From: Acidimicrobiales bacterium
GTDB lineage: Bacteria > Actinomycetota > Acidimicrobiia > Acidimicrobiales > UBA8190
DNA: 5,305 bases
NCBI GenBank assembly: GCA_030042575.1
Contig: JASHZK010000018.1
Coordinates: 1-5,305, forward strand
Reading direction: 5' to 3'
A model generated the notes under the pieces. The model saw only the letters and a program-made list of their open reading frames with translations. It searched no databases and had not been told where the DNA came from. Shown here piece after piece: positions 1 to 5,305 of this stretch. The position numbers and the translations under genes are program-made. Positions within the stretch are counted from its first letter, which is position 1, and every line of letters starts with the position of its first letter.

Positions 1-2
1 GC

Positions 3-692
3 GTGTACTACGGCAGGACGGTGGAGAACTTCACCACCGACCAGGCGCCCGCCATCACCATGAGCGGTGCCACCGGTGTGAGCACCACCACGGCCACGGC
101 CAACGCCACCGTCAACCCCGAAGGCGACTCCGACACGGTGCAGTTCTGCTACTCGTCGACCTCGTCGCAAGTGACCACCAGCGCCTGCAACGGCAGCACG
201 GTCACGGCCGGCACCTCACCGGCCACGGGCTCCTCGGCGGTCAGCGAGACCGGCGCCCTGAGCGGCCTCAACGCCGGCACCAAGTACTACTACGACCTGG
301 TGGTGACCAGCTCGGGAGGCACCGTCTACTACGGCGGGACGGTGGAGAGCTTCACCACCGACCAGGCGCCGACCATCACCATGAGCGGGGCCACCGGTGT
401 GAGCACCACCACGGCCACGGCCAACGCCACCGTCAACCCCGAAGGCGACTCCGACACGGTGCAGTTCTGCTACTCGTCCACCTCGTCGAAGGTGACCACC
501 AGCGCCTGCTCCGGCACCCTGGTCACGGCCAGCACCTCGCCGGCCACCGGCACCTCGGCGGTCACCGAGACCTACAACCTGACCGGTCTCAACTCCAACA
601 CCGAGTACTACTACGACCTGGTGGTGACCAGCTCGGGGGGCACCGTCTACTACGGCGGCACGGTCGAGAATTTCACCACTTCCCGAGGGTGA
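3..692 (+). CDS. Fibronectin-III-like repeat surface protein, C-terminal part (5' end outside window)
   Basis: This is the end of a larger gene. The first complete codon (GTG at 3) reads as the Val of a VYYG motif that recurs inside the gene, so it is not a start and the reading frame continues upstream. The visible 229 residues are the tail of one repeat (VYYGRTVEN), two complete 107-residue repeats and a last stub FTTSRG before TGA at 690-692. Each repeat has the pattern of bacterial Fn3-like modules: an A-T-V-N-P-E-G strand, an F-C-Y strand, an L-x-G-L-N turn, then YYYDLVVTSSGGTVYYGG and a closing FTT. Two Cys 13 residues apart (repeat positions 40 and 53) could form one disulfide per domain. 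No LPxTG-like motif, hydrophobic segment or basic tail follows the last repeat, so it is either secreted or anchored through its unseen N-terminus. Role inferred: extracellular stalk or adhesin. A sortase-like gene follows 55 bp downstream. Confidence 0.8.
   Translation: MYYGRTVENFTTDQAPAITMSGATGVSTTTATANATVNPEGDSDTVQFCYSSTSSQVTTSACNGSTVTAGTSPATGSSAVSETGALSGLNAGTKYYYDLVVTSSGGTVYYGGTVESFTTDQAPTITMSGATGVSTTTATANATVNPEGDSDTVQFCYSSTSSKVTTSACSGTLVTASTSPATGTSAVTETYNLTGLNSNTEYYYDLVVTSSGGTVYYGGTVENFTTSRG
30..350 (+). repeat. Tandem Fn3-like coding repeat, unit 1 (321 bp / 107 aa)
   Basis: The unit starts at ttcaccaccgaccaggcgcc and recurs exactly 321 bp later, in frame. Compared by eye with the next unit, the first 159 bp differ at about 6 positions, the middle 96 bp (189-284) at about 20, and the last 66 bp at about 5. 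The middle block encodes the loop after the second Cys up to the strand before YYYDLVV. Confidence 0.9.
351..671 (+). repeat. Tandem Fn3-like coding repeat, unit 2 (321 bp / 107 aa)
   Basis: This is the second copy of the 321-bp unit, with no spacer. Long stretches match unit 1 at the nucleotide level, including silent positions, which points to recent duplication or ongoing homogenisation. The variable block is 510-605. Bases 3-29 are the 3' end of at least one further unit, so the array extends out of the window. Confidence 0.9.
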
Positions 693-712
693 GCCCGGCC
701 AACAGCGGGAGC

Positions 713-719
713 AGGAAGG
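713..719 (+). promoter_or_regulatory. Possible Shine-Dalgarno AGGAAGG upstream of the sortase-like gene
   Basis: AGGAAGG is the best SD-like string in the 55-bp gap after the Fn3 gene. It lies 14 nt before an ATG at 734 (a 5-codon ORF, MWALR), 16 nt before GTG 736 and 28 nt before ATG 748. All three spacings are longer than ideal, so the start of the sortase-like gene is not settled by it. Confidence 0.35.
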
Positions 720-747
720 CCGAGAACCACGAGATGTGGGCCCTACG

Positions 748-1917
748 ATGACCACCACGACCAACTCCAACCCCGAGGCCGCACCCAGGGCGACCAGGGC
801 CACGACGGATACGCGGGGTCGACCACCCAGGCGGCGCCACCGCTGGGCGCTCTTCGTGGCCGCCGTGGTGGTGGCCGGAGTGGCCGCCTGGCAGGTCTCG
901 GCCGGCACTTCGACCCCCCGCTCGAGGCGGGCGGGACCGGCCGTGGTCCGGCAGTCCCTGGACGCCGGCGCTCTCTCCGATCTCGTTCAGGTTCCCAGCC
1001 CGAGCTCGGGTACGGCCAGCCTGACATCGTGCGCCGAGAGCGCCCGGAGCCATGATCCCGTCAGGGGTCTGCTCGAGATCCCGTCGCTGGGGGTGACCGC
1101 TCCGGTGGAGCAGGGGAGCGGCGACGCCCAACTCGAGGTGGCCGTGGGCCACGACCCCTACTCGGTGTGGCCCGGCGCTACGGGAGACTCCGTGCTGGCC
1201 GCCCACGATGCGAGCTACTTCGTGGGGCTGCCCAAACTGTCGGCGGGCGACACCATCCTCTACGTGGCCCCCTGCACCACCTACGCCTTCTCGGTCTCGG
1301 GCCATAGGGTCGTGAGCACCGGGACGCCGCTCTACAACAGCCGGGCACCCGCTCTCACCCTGATCACGGGCTGGCCCATGAACTCGCTGCGCTCCCCATC
1401 CGAGCGCTATGTGGTCACCGCCGACGAAGTGAGCCAAAGTTTCACAGCAGGGACGAGCCAGCAGTACCTGACGACCTCTTCTCCGCCCAATGTGCCCGTC
1501 CTCTCCGCCTTGGCCGGGAAGCGAGTCACCTCCATACCCGTGGGGACCTTCAGTCTCACCGGTTCGCCTGGTGCGACCTGGGCCCAGACCACCAACCCGC
1601 TCACCGTGGAGAAGGCGGCGGTGGAGGAGTACGTCGCCGGGGTGCGCTCTCTCACCGAGGACCGCCTCGACTGGTGGAGGGAGGTGGCCCCCGGTGTCGT
1701 GCCTCCGGCCCCGCTGATCGGAGCCGGGAGCCCCCGCTACAGGAGCGCCCTCGACTTGAACGTGTCCGCCACCGGCACCCGAGTCGAAAGCGTGACGGTC
1801 ACCAACGACGTCACCATCGCAGGGGGCAGGGCCCCCGGCCACTACGCGGTCACCGTCGACGAGACCATCGAAGGCGGGACGCTGGTCATCACCGGTTGGC
1901 GCATGCAACGCCCCTGA
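748..1917 (+). CDS. Sortase-like membrane protein lacking the catalytic cysteine (probable pseudoenzyme)
   Basis: This 389-residue protein has a basic N-terminus, one membrane helix (about residues 33-50, WALFVAAVVVAGVAAWQV), a low-complexity linker, a sortase domain at about 75-228 and a C-terminal extension. Sortase landmarks are GLLEIPSLGVTAPVEQG, VLAAHDASYF with the catalytic-type His153, LSAGDTI, and LTLITGWP-ERYVV with Arg220. In class D/E-type sortases the TLxTCxP motif carries the nucleophilic Cys. Here that codon (1369-1371) is GGC, Gly208. The only other cysteines, Cys95 and Cys176, are outside that position and could pair. Residues 229-389, including NPLTVEKAAVEEYVAGV and LDWWREVAPGVVPP, match nothing I recognise firmly; the helix-then-strand pattern from about 283 could be an NTF2-like fold. 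ATG 748 was chosen as start; GTG 736 would add MGPT. Transpeptidase activity is unlikely with this sequence; a binding or scaffolding role is inference. Confidence 0.85.
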   Translation: MTTTTNSNPEAAPRATRATTDTRGRPPRRRHRWALFVAAVVVAGVAAWQVSAGTSTPRSRRAGPAVVRQSLDAGALSDLVQVPSPSSGTASLTSCAESARSHDPVRGLLEIPSLGVTAPVEQGSGDAQLEVAVGHDPYSVWPGATGDSVLAAHDASYFVGLPKLSAGDTILYVAPCTTYAFSVSGHRVVSTGTPLYNSRAPALTLITGWPMNSLRSPSERYVVTADEVSQSFTAGTSQQYLTTSSPPNVPVLSALAGKRVTSIPVGTFSLTGSPGATWAQTTNPLTVEKAAVEEYVAGVRSLTEDRLDWWREVAPGVVPPAPLIGAGSPRYRSALDLNVSATGTRVESVTVTNDVTIAGGRAPGHYAVTVDETIEGGTLVITGWRMQRP

Positions 1918-1920
1918 CCG

Positions 1921-1932
1921 GCCGGCGCCGGC
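1921..1932. repeat. Perfect 12-bp palindrome GCCGGCGCCGGC after the sortase-like gene
   Basis: The palindrome begins 3 bp after the stop codon and reads the same on both strands. It has no loop and no following T-run, so it is a poor intrinsic terminator. It could be a protein-binding site or simply a by-product of high GC. Confidence 0.4.
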
Positions 1933-1998
1933 GTGGAGGTGTCCGCCCGGAGACCCTGCTTCGGGCTCTCTACCGGGCAACGGGGGGCATACGCGGAC

Positions 1999-2024
1999 TT
2001 TGGGACCTTTGGCCCTATTGGCCC
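1999..2024 (+). promoter_or_regulatory. Periodic, DosR-box-like element upstream of the minor pilin genes
   Basis: Bases 1999-2018 read TTTGGGACCTTTGGCCCTAT. By hand, 14 of 20 positions agree with the mycobacterial DosR/DevR consensus TTSGGGACTWWAGTCCCSAA, including the GGGAC and CCC cores. TTTGG recurs at 1999 and 2008 and TTGG at 2018, giving a 9-10 bp period, and TTGGCCC is repeated at 2009-2015 and 2018-2024. The element lies 27 bp before the GTG of the PilW-like gene, a plausible operator or promoter position. The rest of the 1918-2050 gap shows no gene. A DosR-type regulator is only a resemblance-based guess. Confidence 0.35.
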
Positions 2025-2050
2025 GGGCTGCTTCCGTCGATTGAGGTTCC

Positions 2051-2713
2051 GTGAGGACCACTCTTCGCGGGTGTCGGCGCGGCGTAAAACGGGCGCCGGG
2101 GCCGCCCTCAGAGGCTGGGTTCACCCTGGTGGAGATCCTGATCGTCATCCCCGTCCTGATCGTCGTGACCTCTCTGGTGCTGACGACGTTGATGTCGGCC
2201 TACGGGGCCGAATCACGCGTGCAATCGACGGCCCAGGCCAGCTCGCAAGTGACCTTGGCGTTCATGGCGCTCGATACCGGGATCCGGTATGCGGCCGACA
2301 TCAACCAGCCGGGACAGGACTCCGACAGCCCCCCGGACTATTTCGTCGAGTTCCAATCCGACTGGACTCAGGACACACAGACCCAGATCACCGAGGGTCA
2401 GCCTGTTTGCACACAAGTCGAGTACGACAACTCGACTGGCGAACTGCTGCAGCGCTCATGGGACGCCGACGACTCGGTTCCGACCGGGTCGACCGGCTGG
2501 GAGGTCCTGGCATCGGAGTTGAAGACCCCCCTTTCCTCCGACCCGTTCTCTCTGTCGACGCCCCAGAGTTCTCCGTGGCAGCTGACCGTGGCCATCTCGG
2601 CCGTGGTCGGCTCCGGGTCGAGCAAGGGGACCGCACAGTCGGACTTCACGATCACCTCCCTGGATACGACCAGCAGCTCCAGCGACGAGGGGATCTGCGG
2701 AGGCACGCCATGA
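2051..2713 (+). CDS. Type IV pilus minor pilin, PilW/GspJ-like
   Basis: This 220-residue protein has a type III prepilin N-terminus: a basic 23-residue leader (MRTTLRGCRRGVKRAPGPPSEAG), predicted cleavage by prepilin peptidase after Gly23, then FTLVEILIVIPVLIVVTSLVL with Phe+1 and Glu+5 (Glu28). The hydrophobic helix spans about residues 24-47. The globular part is polar and acidic, with two cysteines in the mature protein (Cys120 and Cys216) that could form a C-terminal disulfide. GTG 2051 is the most upstream start because TGA at 2042-2044 closes the frame; GAGG at 2043-2046 is a weak, close SD. Size, the ALDTGIRYAADI-type segment and its place just before a PilX-like gene favour PilW/GspJ, but the head is too divergent to assign from sequence alone. 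The stop overlaps the next start (ATGA at 2710-2713), so the two are co-translated. Confidence 0.82.
   Translation: MRTTLRGCRRGVKRAPGPPSEAGFTLVEILIVIPVLIVVTSLVLTTLMSAYGAESRVQSTAQASSQVTLAFMALDTGIRYAADINQPGQDSDSPPDYFVEFQSDWTQDTQTQITEGQPVCTQVEYDNSTGELLQRSWDADDSVPTGSTGWEVLASELKTPLSSDPFSLSTPQSSPWQLTVAISAVVGSGSSKGTAQSDFTITSLDTTSSSSDEGICGGTP
2699..2703 (+). promoter_or_regulatory. Ribosome binding site GGAGG for the PilX-like gene
   Basis: GGAGG lies inside the last codons of the PilW-like gene, 6 nt before ATG 2710. It fixes the start of the next gene at the ATGA overlap, although the same frame is open far upstream (from 1933). Confidence 0.8.
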
Positions 2714-4446
2714 GTCCCCTCACCCGTCTTCGGTTCGCCCGCCGGGGACCGCTCGCCGACAGAGCTTCGGGCCACCATCGGCAAGGGCCGGGCACGAAGG
2801 ACGAATCCGGACTGATCATGCTGATCCTCACCATCGTCCTCATGGCCATCCTGTCCCTCATCACCGTGACGGTGATGAGCGGAGCGATCGGCCAACTGGA
2901 GCTCGGCTCCACCGCATCCAACCGGACGGGAGCGCTCGAAGGGGCGTTGGCCGGGGTGCAAGCCATGGTGGCGCAGATACGGGCCGCCAGCTCCGACGGT
3001 CAGGTGGAACTAGCCGACCTTCCCTGCACCATCTCCACACCTCCTCTCAACCCCGCCCTCAGTCCTCTCACTGGCGAGACGAACATCTCGGACAGCTCGT
3101 CGTTCACCGTGTCCGTGCAGTACGAGTACCTGACCTCCTCCGGGACCGACATGTTGGGGCCGACGACCTGCACGCAAGGAACGGGGCCGGCATACGACGT
3201 CACCTACGACGGAGAAGAAGCGATCATCGCCGCCGCCGTGATCACCTCCTGCTCGCCGACCACCGCCTGCCCTACGAACCCTACGGCGGCGCCCACGAGC
3301 ACAGACACCTGGCGCCGGGTGGTCAGCACCTACGACTTCGAGACCAGCTACGCCAACGTCCCGGGCGGACTGATCGAGAACTACGAGAACTCCACCCAGG
3401 AGCAATGCCTCGAAGCGGTCGAGACGGGGAGTGCGTGGGATCTCGACGTGACGAACTCGTGCTCCAGCGGTTACTCCGACGAGCTGTTCCAGTACACCTC
3501 GGACTGGAACCTGGCCATCGTGCTCGGGGGAGTGGAGTACTGCGTCCAGGATCCCGAAGACGAGTCTCCGGCGTCGGAGTCGCCCATTCCCATCACCACC
3601 ACCTGCGGGAGCACGGCGGCCGCACAATGGGGCGTGGACGATTACGGCGGTATCGAAGGAGCCAACAGCTCGGGCAATCCGAACGGCTACTGCCTGTTGA
3701 ACCCCCTGTCCGTTCCCGCCAGCGGCCAGGTGACCGAGGCTGCCACCGTGGGGAGCTCCGACTGCGACTCGACGATGGACAACGCCTCCACCTGGCAGAT
3801 GACGCCGGAGGTGGGAGCGGGAGCCTCACAACCGGCGACCGGTCAGGCTTTCGGCGTCACCGACCAGCTCGTCAACTTCCAGGAGTTCGGCTACTGCCTG
3901 GACGTCACCGGCCAGAACGTGGGCTCGACCTACCTCATCGACTACATGTGCAAGCAATTCCCCGACACGAGTGCGTATCCGGTTTGGAACCAGCGCTGGT
4001 GCTTCCAGCAGCTCTCCACCAATTCCAGCGGTCTGCCGGTGGGCCTGGTCTACACGCCCGACGGCCAGACGAGTTGCTCGAGCCCGTCCTCGCCCTACTG
4101 TCTCCAGTCCCCTCTGGTGACGGCGTCCCAGAACATCGACGCCTACGTGCTCGTGACCTCGTGCAACATCGACAACTCGAACCAGGCCACGGACCTCCTG
4201 TGGACCCAGTGGACGAGCAACGGCGGGTCCGAGCACGACTACACCTACACCGACGAGGACGGATACTGCCTGGAGGCGAACACCGCCAACAAACAGGCGC
4301 CGTCGGACGACTCCTTCTCGACCATTCAGGTCGCCACCTGCAACGGCTCGTACGAGCAGAAATGGAACGCCCCCCCGCTCCTCGGTGTGTCGCAGATCGT
4401 CAACACCCACGAGGACACAGGGTCCGGGGCCTACTCCGGGCCTTAG
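2710..4446 (+). CDS. PilX/GspK-like minor pilin fused to ricin-type beta-trefoil (lectin-like) repeats
   Basis: This 578-residue protein starts at ATG 2710 with a strong SD. The 34-residue basic leader ends in DESG, followed by a hydrophobic helix (LIMLILTIVLMAILSLITV, about 35-55) with Ile, not Glu, at +5, as in GspK/PilX-type subunits. A helical stretch (SNRTGALEGALAGVQAMVAQI) and a beta-rich region follow. From residue 233 there are six repeats, each with (Y/Q)C(L/V), a second Cys and a Trp, often in QxW: Cys233/251/Trp266, 278/299/307, 328/352/362, 396/414/430, 464/485/501 and 520/544/552. The best are repeat 4 (YCLDVTGQNVG...QRW) and repeat 6 (YCLEAN...QKW), which match ricin B-type lobes. 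Three lobes make one trefoil, so six suggest two. Cys431 and Cys456 flank an insertion between repeats 4 and 5. PilX is usually under 250 residues, so the extra length is the repeat region. Role inferred: pilus-tip carbohydrate-binding adhesin. Confidence 0.82.
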   Translation: MSPLTRLRFARRGPLADRASGHHRQGPGTKDESGLIMLILTIVLMAILSLITVTVMSGAIGQLELGSTASNRTGALEGALAGVQAMVAQIRAASSDGQVELADLPCTISTPPLNPALSPLTGETNISDSSSFTVSVQYEYLTSSGTDMLGPTTCTQGTGPAYDVTYDGEEAIIAAAVITSCSPTTACPTNPTAAPTSTDTWRRVVSTYDFETSYANVPGGLIENYENSTQEQCLEAVETGSAWDLDVTNSCSSGYSDELFQYTSDWNLAIVLGGVEYCVQDPEDESPASESPIPITTTCGSTAAAQWGVDDYGGIEGANSSGNPNGYCLLNPLSVPASGQVTEAATVGSSDCDSTMDNASTWQMTPEVGAGASQPATGQAFGVTDQLVNFQEFGYCLDVTGQNVGSTYLIDYMCKQFPDTSAYPVWNQRWCFQQLSTNSSGLPVGLVYTPDGQTSCSSPSSPYCLQSPLVTASQNIDAYVLVTSCNIDNSNQATDLLWTQWTSNGGSEHDYTYTDEDGYCLEANTANKQAPSDDSFSTIQVATCNGSYEQKWNAPPLLGVSQIVNTHEDTGSGAYSGP

Positions 4447-4507
4447 GGGCGCTGCCCCCGGACGGCAGACCCCGACCGGGGTAAGCGCTGGGACCCCTCA
4501 CAGGGTC
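4446..4507 (+). terminator. Cluster of GC-rich hairpins after the PilX-like gene
   Basis: Three short inverted repeats lie in a row: GGGGC/GCCCC at 4446-4450 and 4454-4458, CCCC/GGGG at 4470-4473 and 4478-4481, and GACCC/GGGTC at 4492-4496 and 4503-4507. None has a T-run, so this is at best a weak or factor-assisted terminator, though its place directly after the last codon of the two-gene unit fits. Confidence 0.3.
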
Positions 4508-4531
4508 GTGAGCAGGGACGACGCCGAGCTG

Positions 4532-4590
4532 ACCACTATTTGTGGGCACTTTGATCGCTGTAAGTGGTTATTTGGGCTGTTGTCGATAAT
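4532..4590 (+). promoter_or_regulatory. AT-rich island with inverted and direct repeats and a possible -10 element
   Basis: This is the most AT-rich stretch of the window. It holds the inverted repeat ACCACT (4532-4537) / AGTGGT (4563-4568) and the near direct repeats TATTTGTGGGC (4537-4547) and TATTTGGGC (4569-4577), 32 bp apart, about three helical turns. GATAAT at 4585-4590 resembles a sigma-70-type -10 box, with no convincing -35 at 16-18 bp. A transcript starting about 7 nt after it would begin just before GTG 4605, that is, nearly leaderless. It is likely the promoter and operator of the PilV-like gene. Confidence 0.4.
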
Positions 4591-4604
4591 CGCCGCGAAA
4601 TCGG

Positions 4605-5305
4605 GTGTCGATCCTGGTAGAGGTGCTCGTCTCGGGCTGGCGACGAGGCCGCGACCGGCGCTTGCCGGCGTGGTCGGAGCGGGGATTCTCGCTGCTCGAG
4701 ACGCTCATCGCCCTGGCGGTGCTCCTCATCGTGCTCGTGCCCACGGCCAACCTGGTGAGCTCGGCCCTGTCCACGGGCGCCTCCTCGCGCCTGCGGGAGG
4801 TGGCCACGGACATCGCCTCGGGCCAGCTCGACGCCGAGGTGGACGCCGGGGCGGCCACCTTGCTGGGCCAGTCCGGGTTCACCTCGGCGGGAACAGTCGA
4901 ACGGGGGGGCGTGGCCTACACCCTGGAGCTCGAGGTGGCTCCCGGTGCCGGGGCCTGTGCCGCTCCCCAAGCCGGCTCGACGACGGAGCTGGACGTCTCG
5001 ATCTGGGTCACCTGGGCGAAGGTTCCCGGCGGGAGCGACTGGTGGACCAGCTCGCACTACAGCTCCGAGCTCGTGACCCAGTCGACCTACGTCCCCGTAC
5101 CGGCGTCGGACCTCGACTCCAGCGAGGGGACCATCCTGGTGACGGTCACCGACTACGCCGGCAACGGCCAGGGGCTGGTCCTGGTCACGGCGACCGACAC
5201 GTCCACCGGTGCCACCGAGTCCGCCACCACCACCACCTTGGGTTGTGTCCTGTTCGCCAACATCGCCACCGGCTCCTGGAGCGTGCAGGCGCAGAAGACC
5301 GGATG
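4605..5305 (+). CDS. Type IV pilus minor pilin, PilV/GspI-like, with C-terminal CnaB-like domain (3' end outside window)
   Basis: An open frame runs from after TAA 4587-4589 to the window edge; 233 codons are seen from GTG 4605. The basic leader (SGWRRGRDRRLPAWSERG) ends at Gly27, followed by FSLLETLIALAVLLIVLVPT with Phe+1 and Glu+5 (Glu32). This is a classic prepilin peptidase site with a helix at about 28-50. The SLLETLIALAVL form and the ASSRLREVATDIASGQLDAEV segment are typical of PilV/GspI. A beta-rich middle part has WVTWAKVPGG and DWWTSS. From about residue 175, ILVTVTDYAGNGQG, GATESATTTTLGCVLFANI and GSWSVQAQ resemble a CnaB or carboxypeptidase-regulatory-like beta sandwich. GTG 4623 is an alternative start (21-residue leader); neither has a good SD. 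It is separated from the PilX-like gene by 158 bp and probably transcribed on its own. The C-terminus is unknown. Confidence 0.82.
   Translation, partial: MSILVEVLVSGWRRGRDRRLPAWSERGFSLLETLIALAVLLIVLVPTANLVSSALSTGASSRLREVATDIASGQLDAEVDAGAATLLGQSGFTSAGTVERGGVAYTLELEVAPGAGACAAPQAGSTTELDVSIWVTWAKVPGGSDWWTSSHYSSELVTQSTYVPVPASDLDSSEGTILVTVTDYAGNGQGLVLVTATDTSTGATESATTTTLGCVLFANIATGSWSVQAQKTG

Noticed and set aside
60..692. Internal ATG starts in the Fn3 gene (for example at 60 and 381)
   Set aside because: The Met is a conserved residue of the repeat (ITMSG) in both units and has no SD, so it is not a start.
1351..1380. Frameshift explaining the missing sortase Cys
   Set aside because: Motifs on both sides (LTLIT and WPMNSL...RYVV) are in the same frame, so the change is a substitution, not an indel.
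1918..2050. Cyclic-di-GMP riboswitch upstream of the pilin genes
   Set aside because: Such riboswitches can precede pilin genes, but I could not find the conserved core or paired stems in this 133-bp gap.
673..2148. Long reverse-strand open frame of 491 codons
   Set aside because: It lies opposite the sortase-like gene, is rich in Gly/Arg/His/Pro without recognisable motifs, and is the usual mirror frame in high-GC coding DNA.
1933..2709. In-frame upstream extension of the PilX-like gene
   Set aside because: The frame stays open but runs through the PilW-like gene in another frame and gives Arg/Pro-rich non-protein-like sequence. GGAGG plus ATGA at 2710 and the prepilin leader mark the true start.
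3405..4484. Forward +1-frame open stretch inside the PilX-like gene
   Set aside because: It is Arg/Gly/His/Pro-rich shadow sequence; the Cys/Trp repeats are clearly in the other frame.
4536..5057. Reverse-strand open frame over the PilV-like gene
   Set aside because: The forward frame carries an unmistakable prepilin N-terminus (RG/FSLLE), so the reverse frame is a shadow.

Overview
The window is high-GC DNA with all five recognisable genes on the + strand. GTG starts, a sortase-fold protein and Gly/Glu-type prepilin leaders together suggest a Gram-positive, high-GC actinobacterium. Acidimicrobiia or a related lineage is my guess from family resemblance, not something the sequence proves. 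The theme is the cell surface: a repeat adhesin, a sortase-like protein and a cluster of type IV pilus (T4P) minor pilins.

Layout. 3-692: the C-terminal end of a large fibronectin-III-like repeat protein, with two full 107-residue (321-bp) tandem units. 748-1917: a membrane-anchored sortase-like protein that has the sortase His and Arg but Gly where the catalytic Cys belongs, plus an unrecognised C-terminal extension. 1918-2050: non-coding, with a perfect 12-bp palindrome and a TTTGG-periodic, DosR-box-like element. 2051-2713: a PilW/GspJ-like minor pilin. 2710-4446: translationally coupled by an ATGA overlap, a PilX/GspK-like minor pilin carrying six Cys/Trp repeats that look like two tandem ricin-type beta-trefoils. 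4447-4604: non-coding, with GC hairpins and then an unusually AT-rich island with a possible promoter. 4605 to the window end: a PilV/GspI-like minor pilin, open at the 3' edge, whose C-terminal part resembles a CnaB/carboxypeptidase-regulatory-like beta domain.

How they may work together (inference). The three minor pilins would form the priming and tip complex of a T4P. The PilX-like subunit lacks Glu5, as GspK-type tip subunits do, and would present the lectin-like module at the tip as an adhesin. The Fn3-repeat protein is a second surface or adhesive protein. The sortase-like protein sits between them but lacks its nucleophile, and the Fn3 protein lacks a sorting signal, so covalent anchoring by this pair is unlikely.

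The most notable observations are the Cys-to-Gly sortase and the pilin-lectin fusion. In the fusion, the Cys-Cys spacings run 18/21/24 and then 18/21/24, a signature of a duplicated three-lobed unit.
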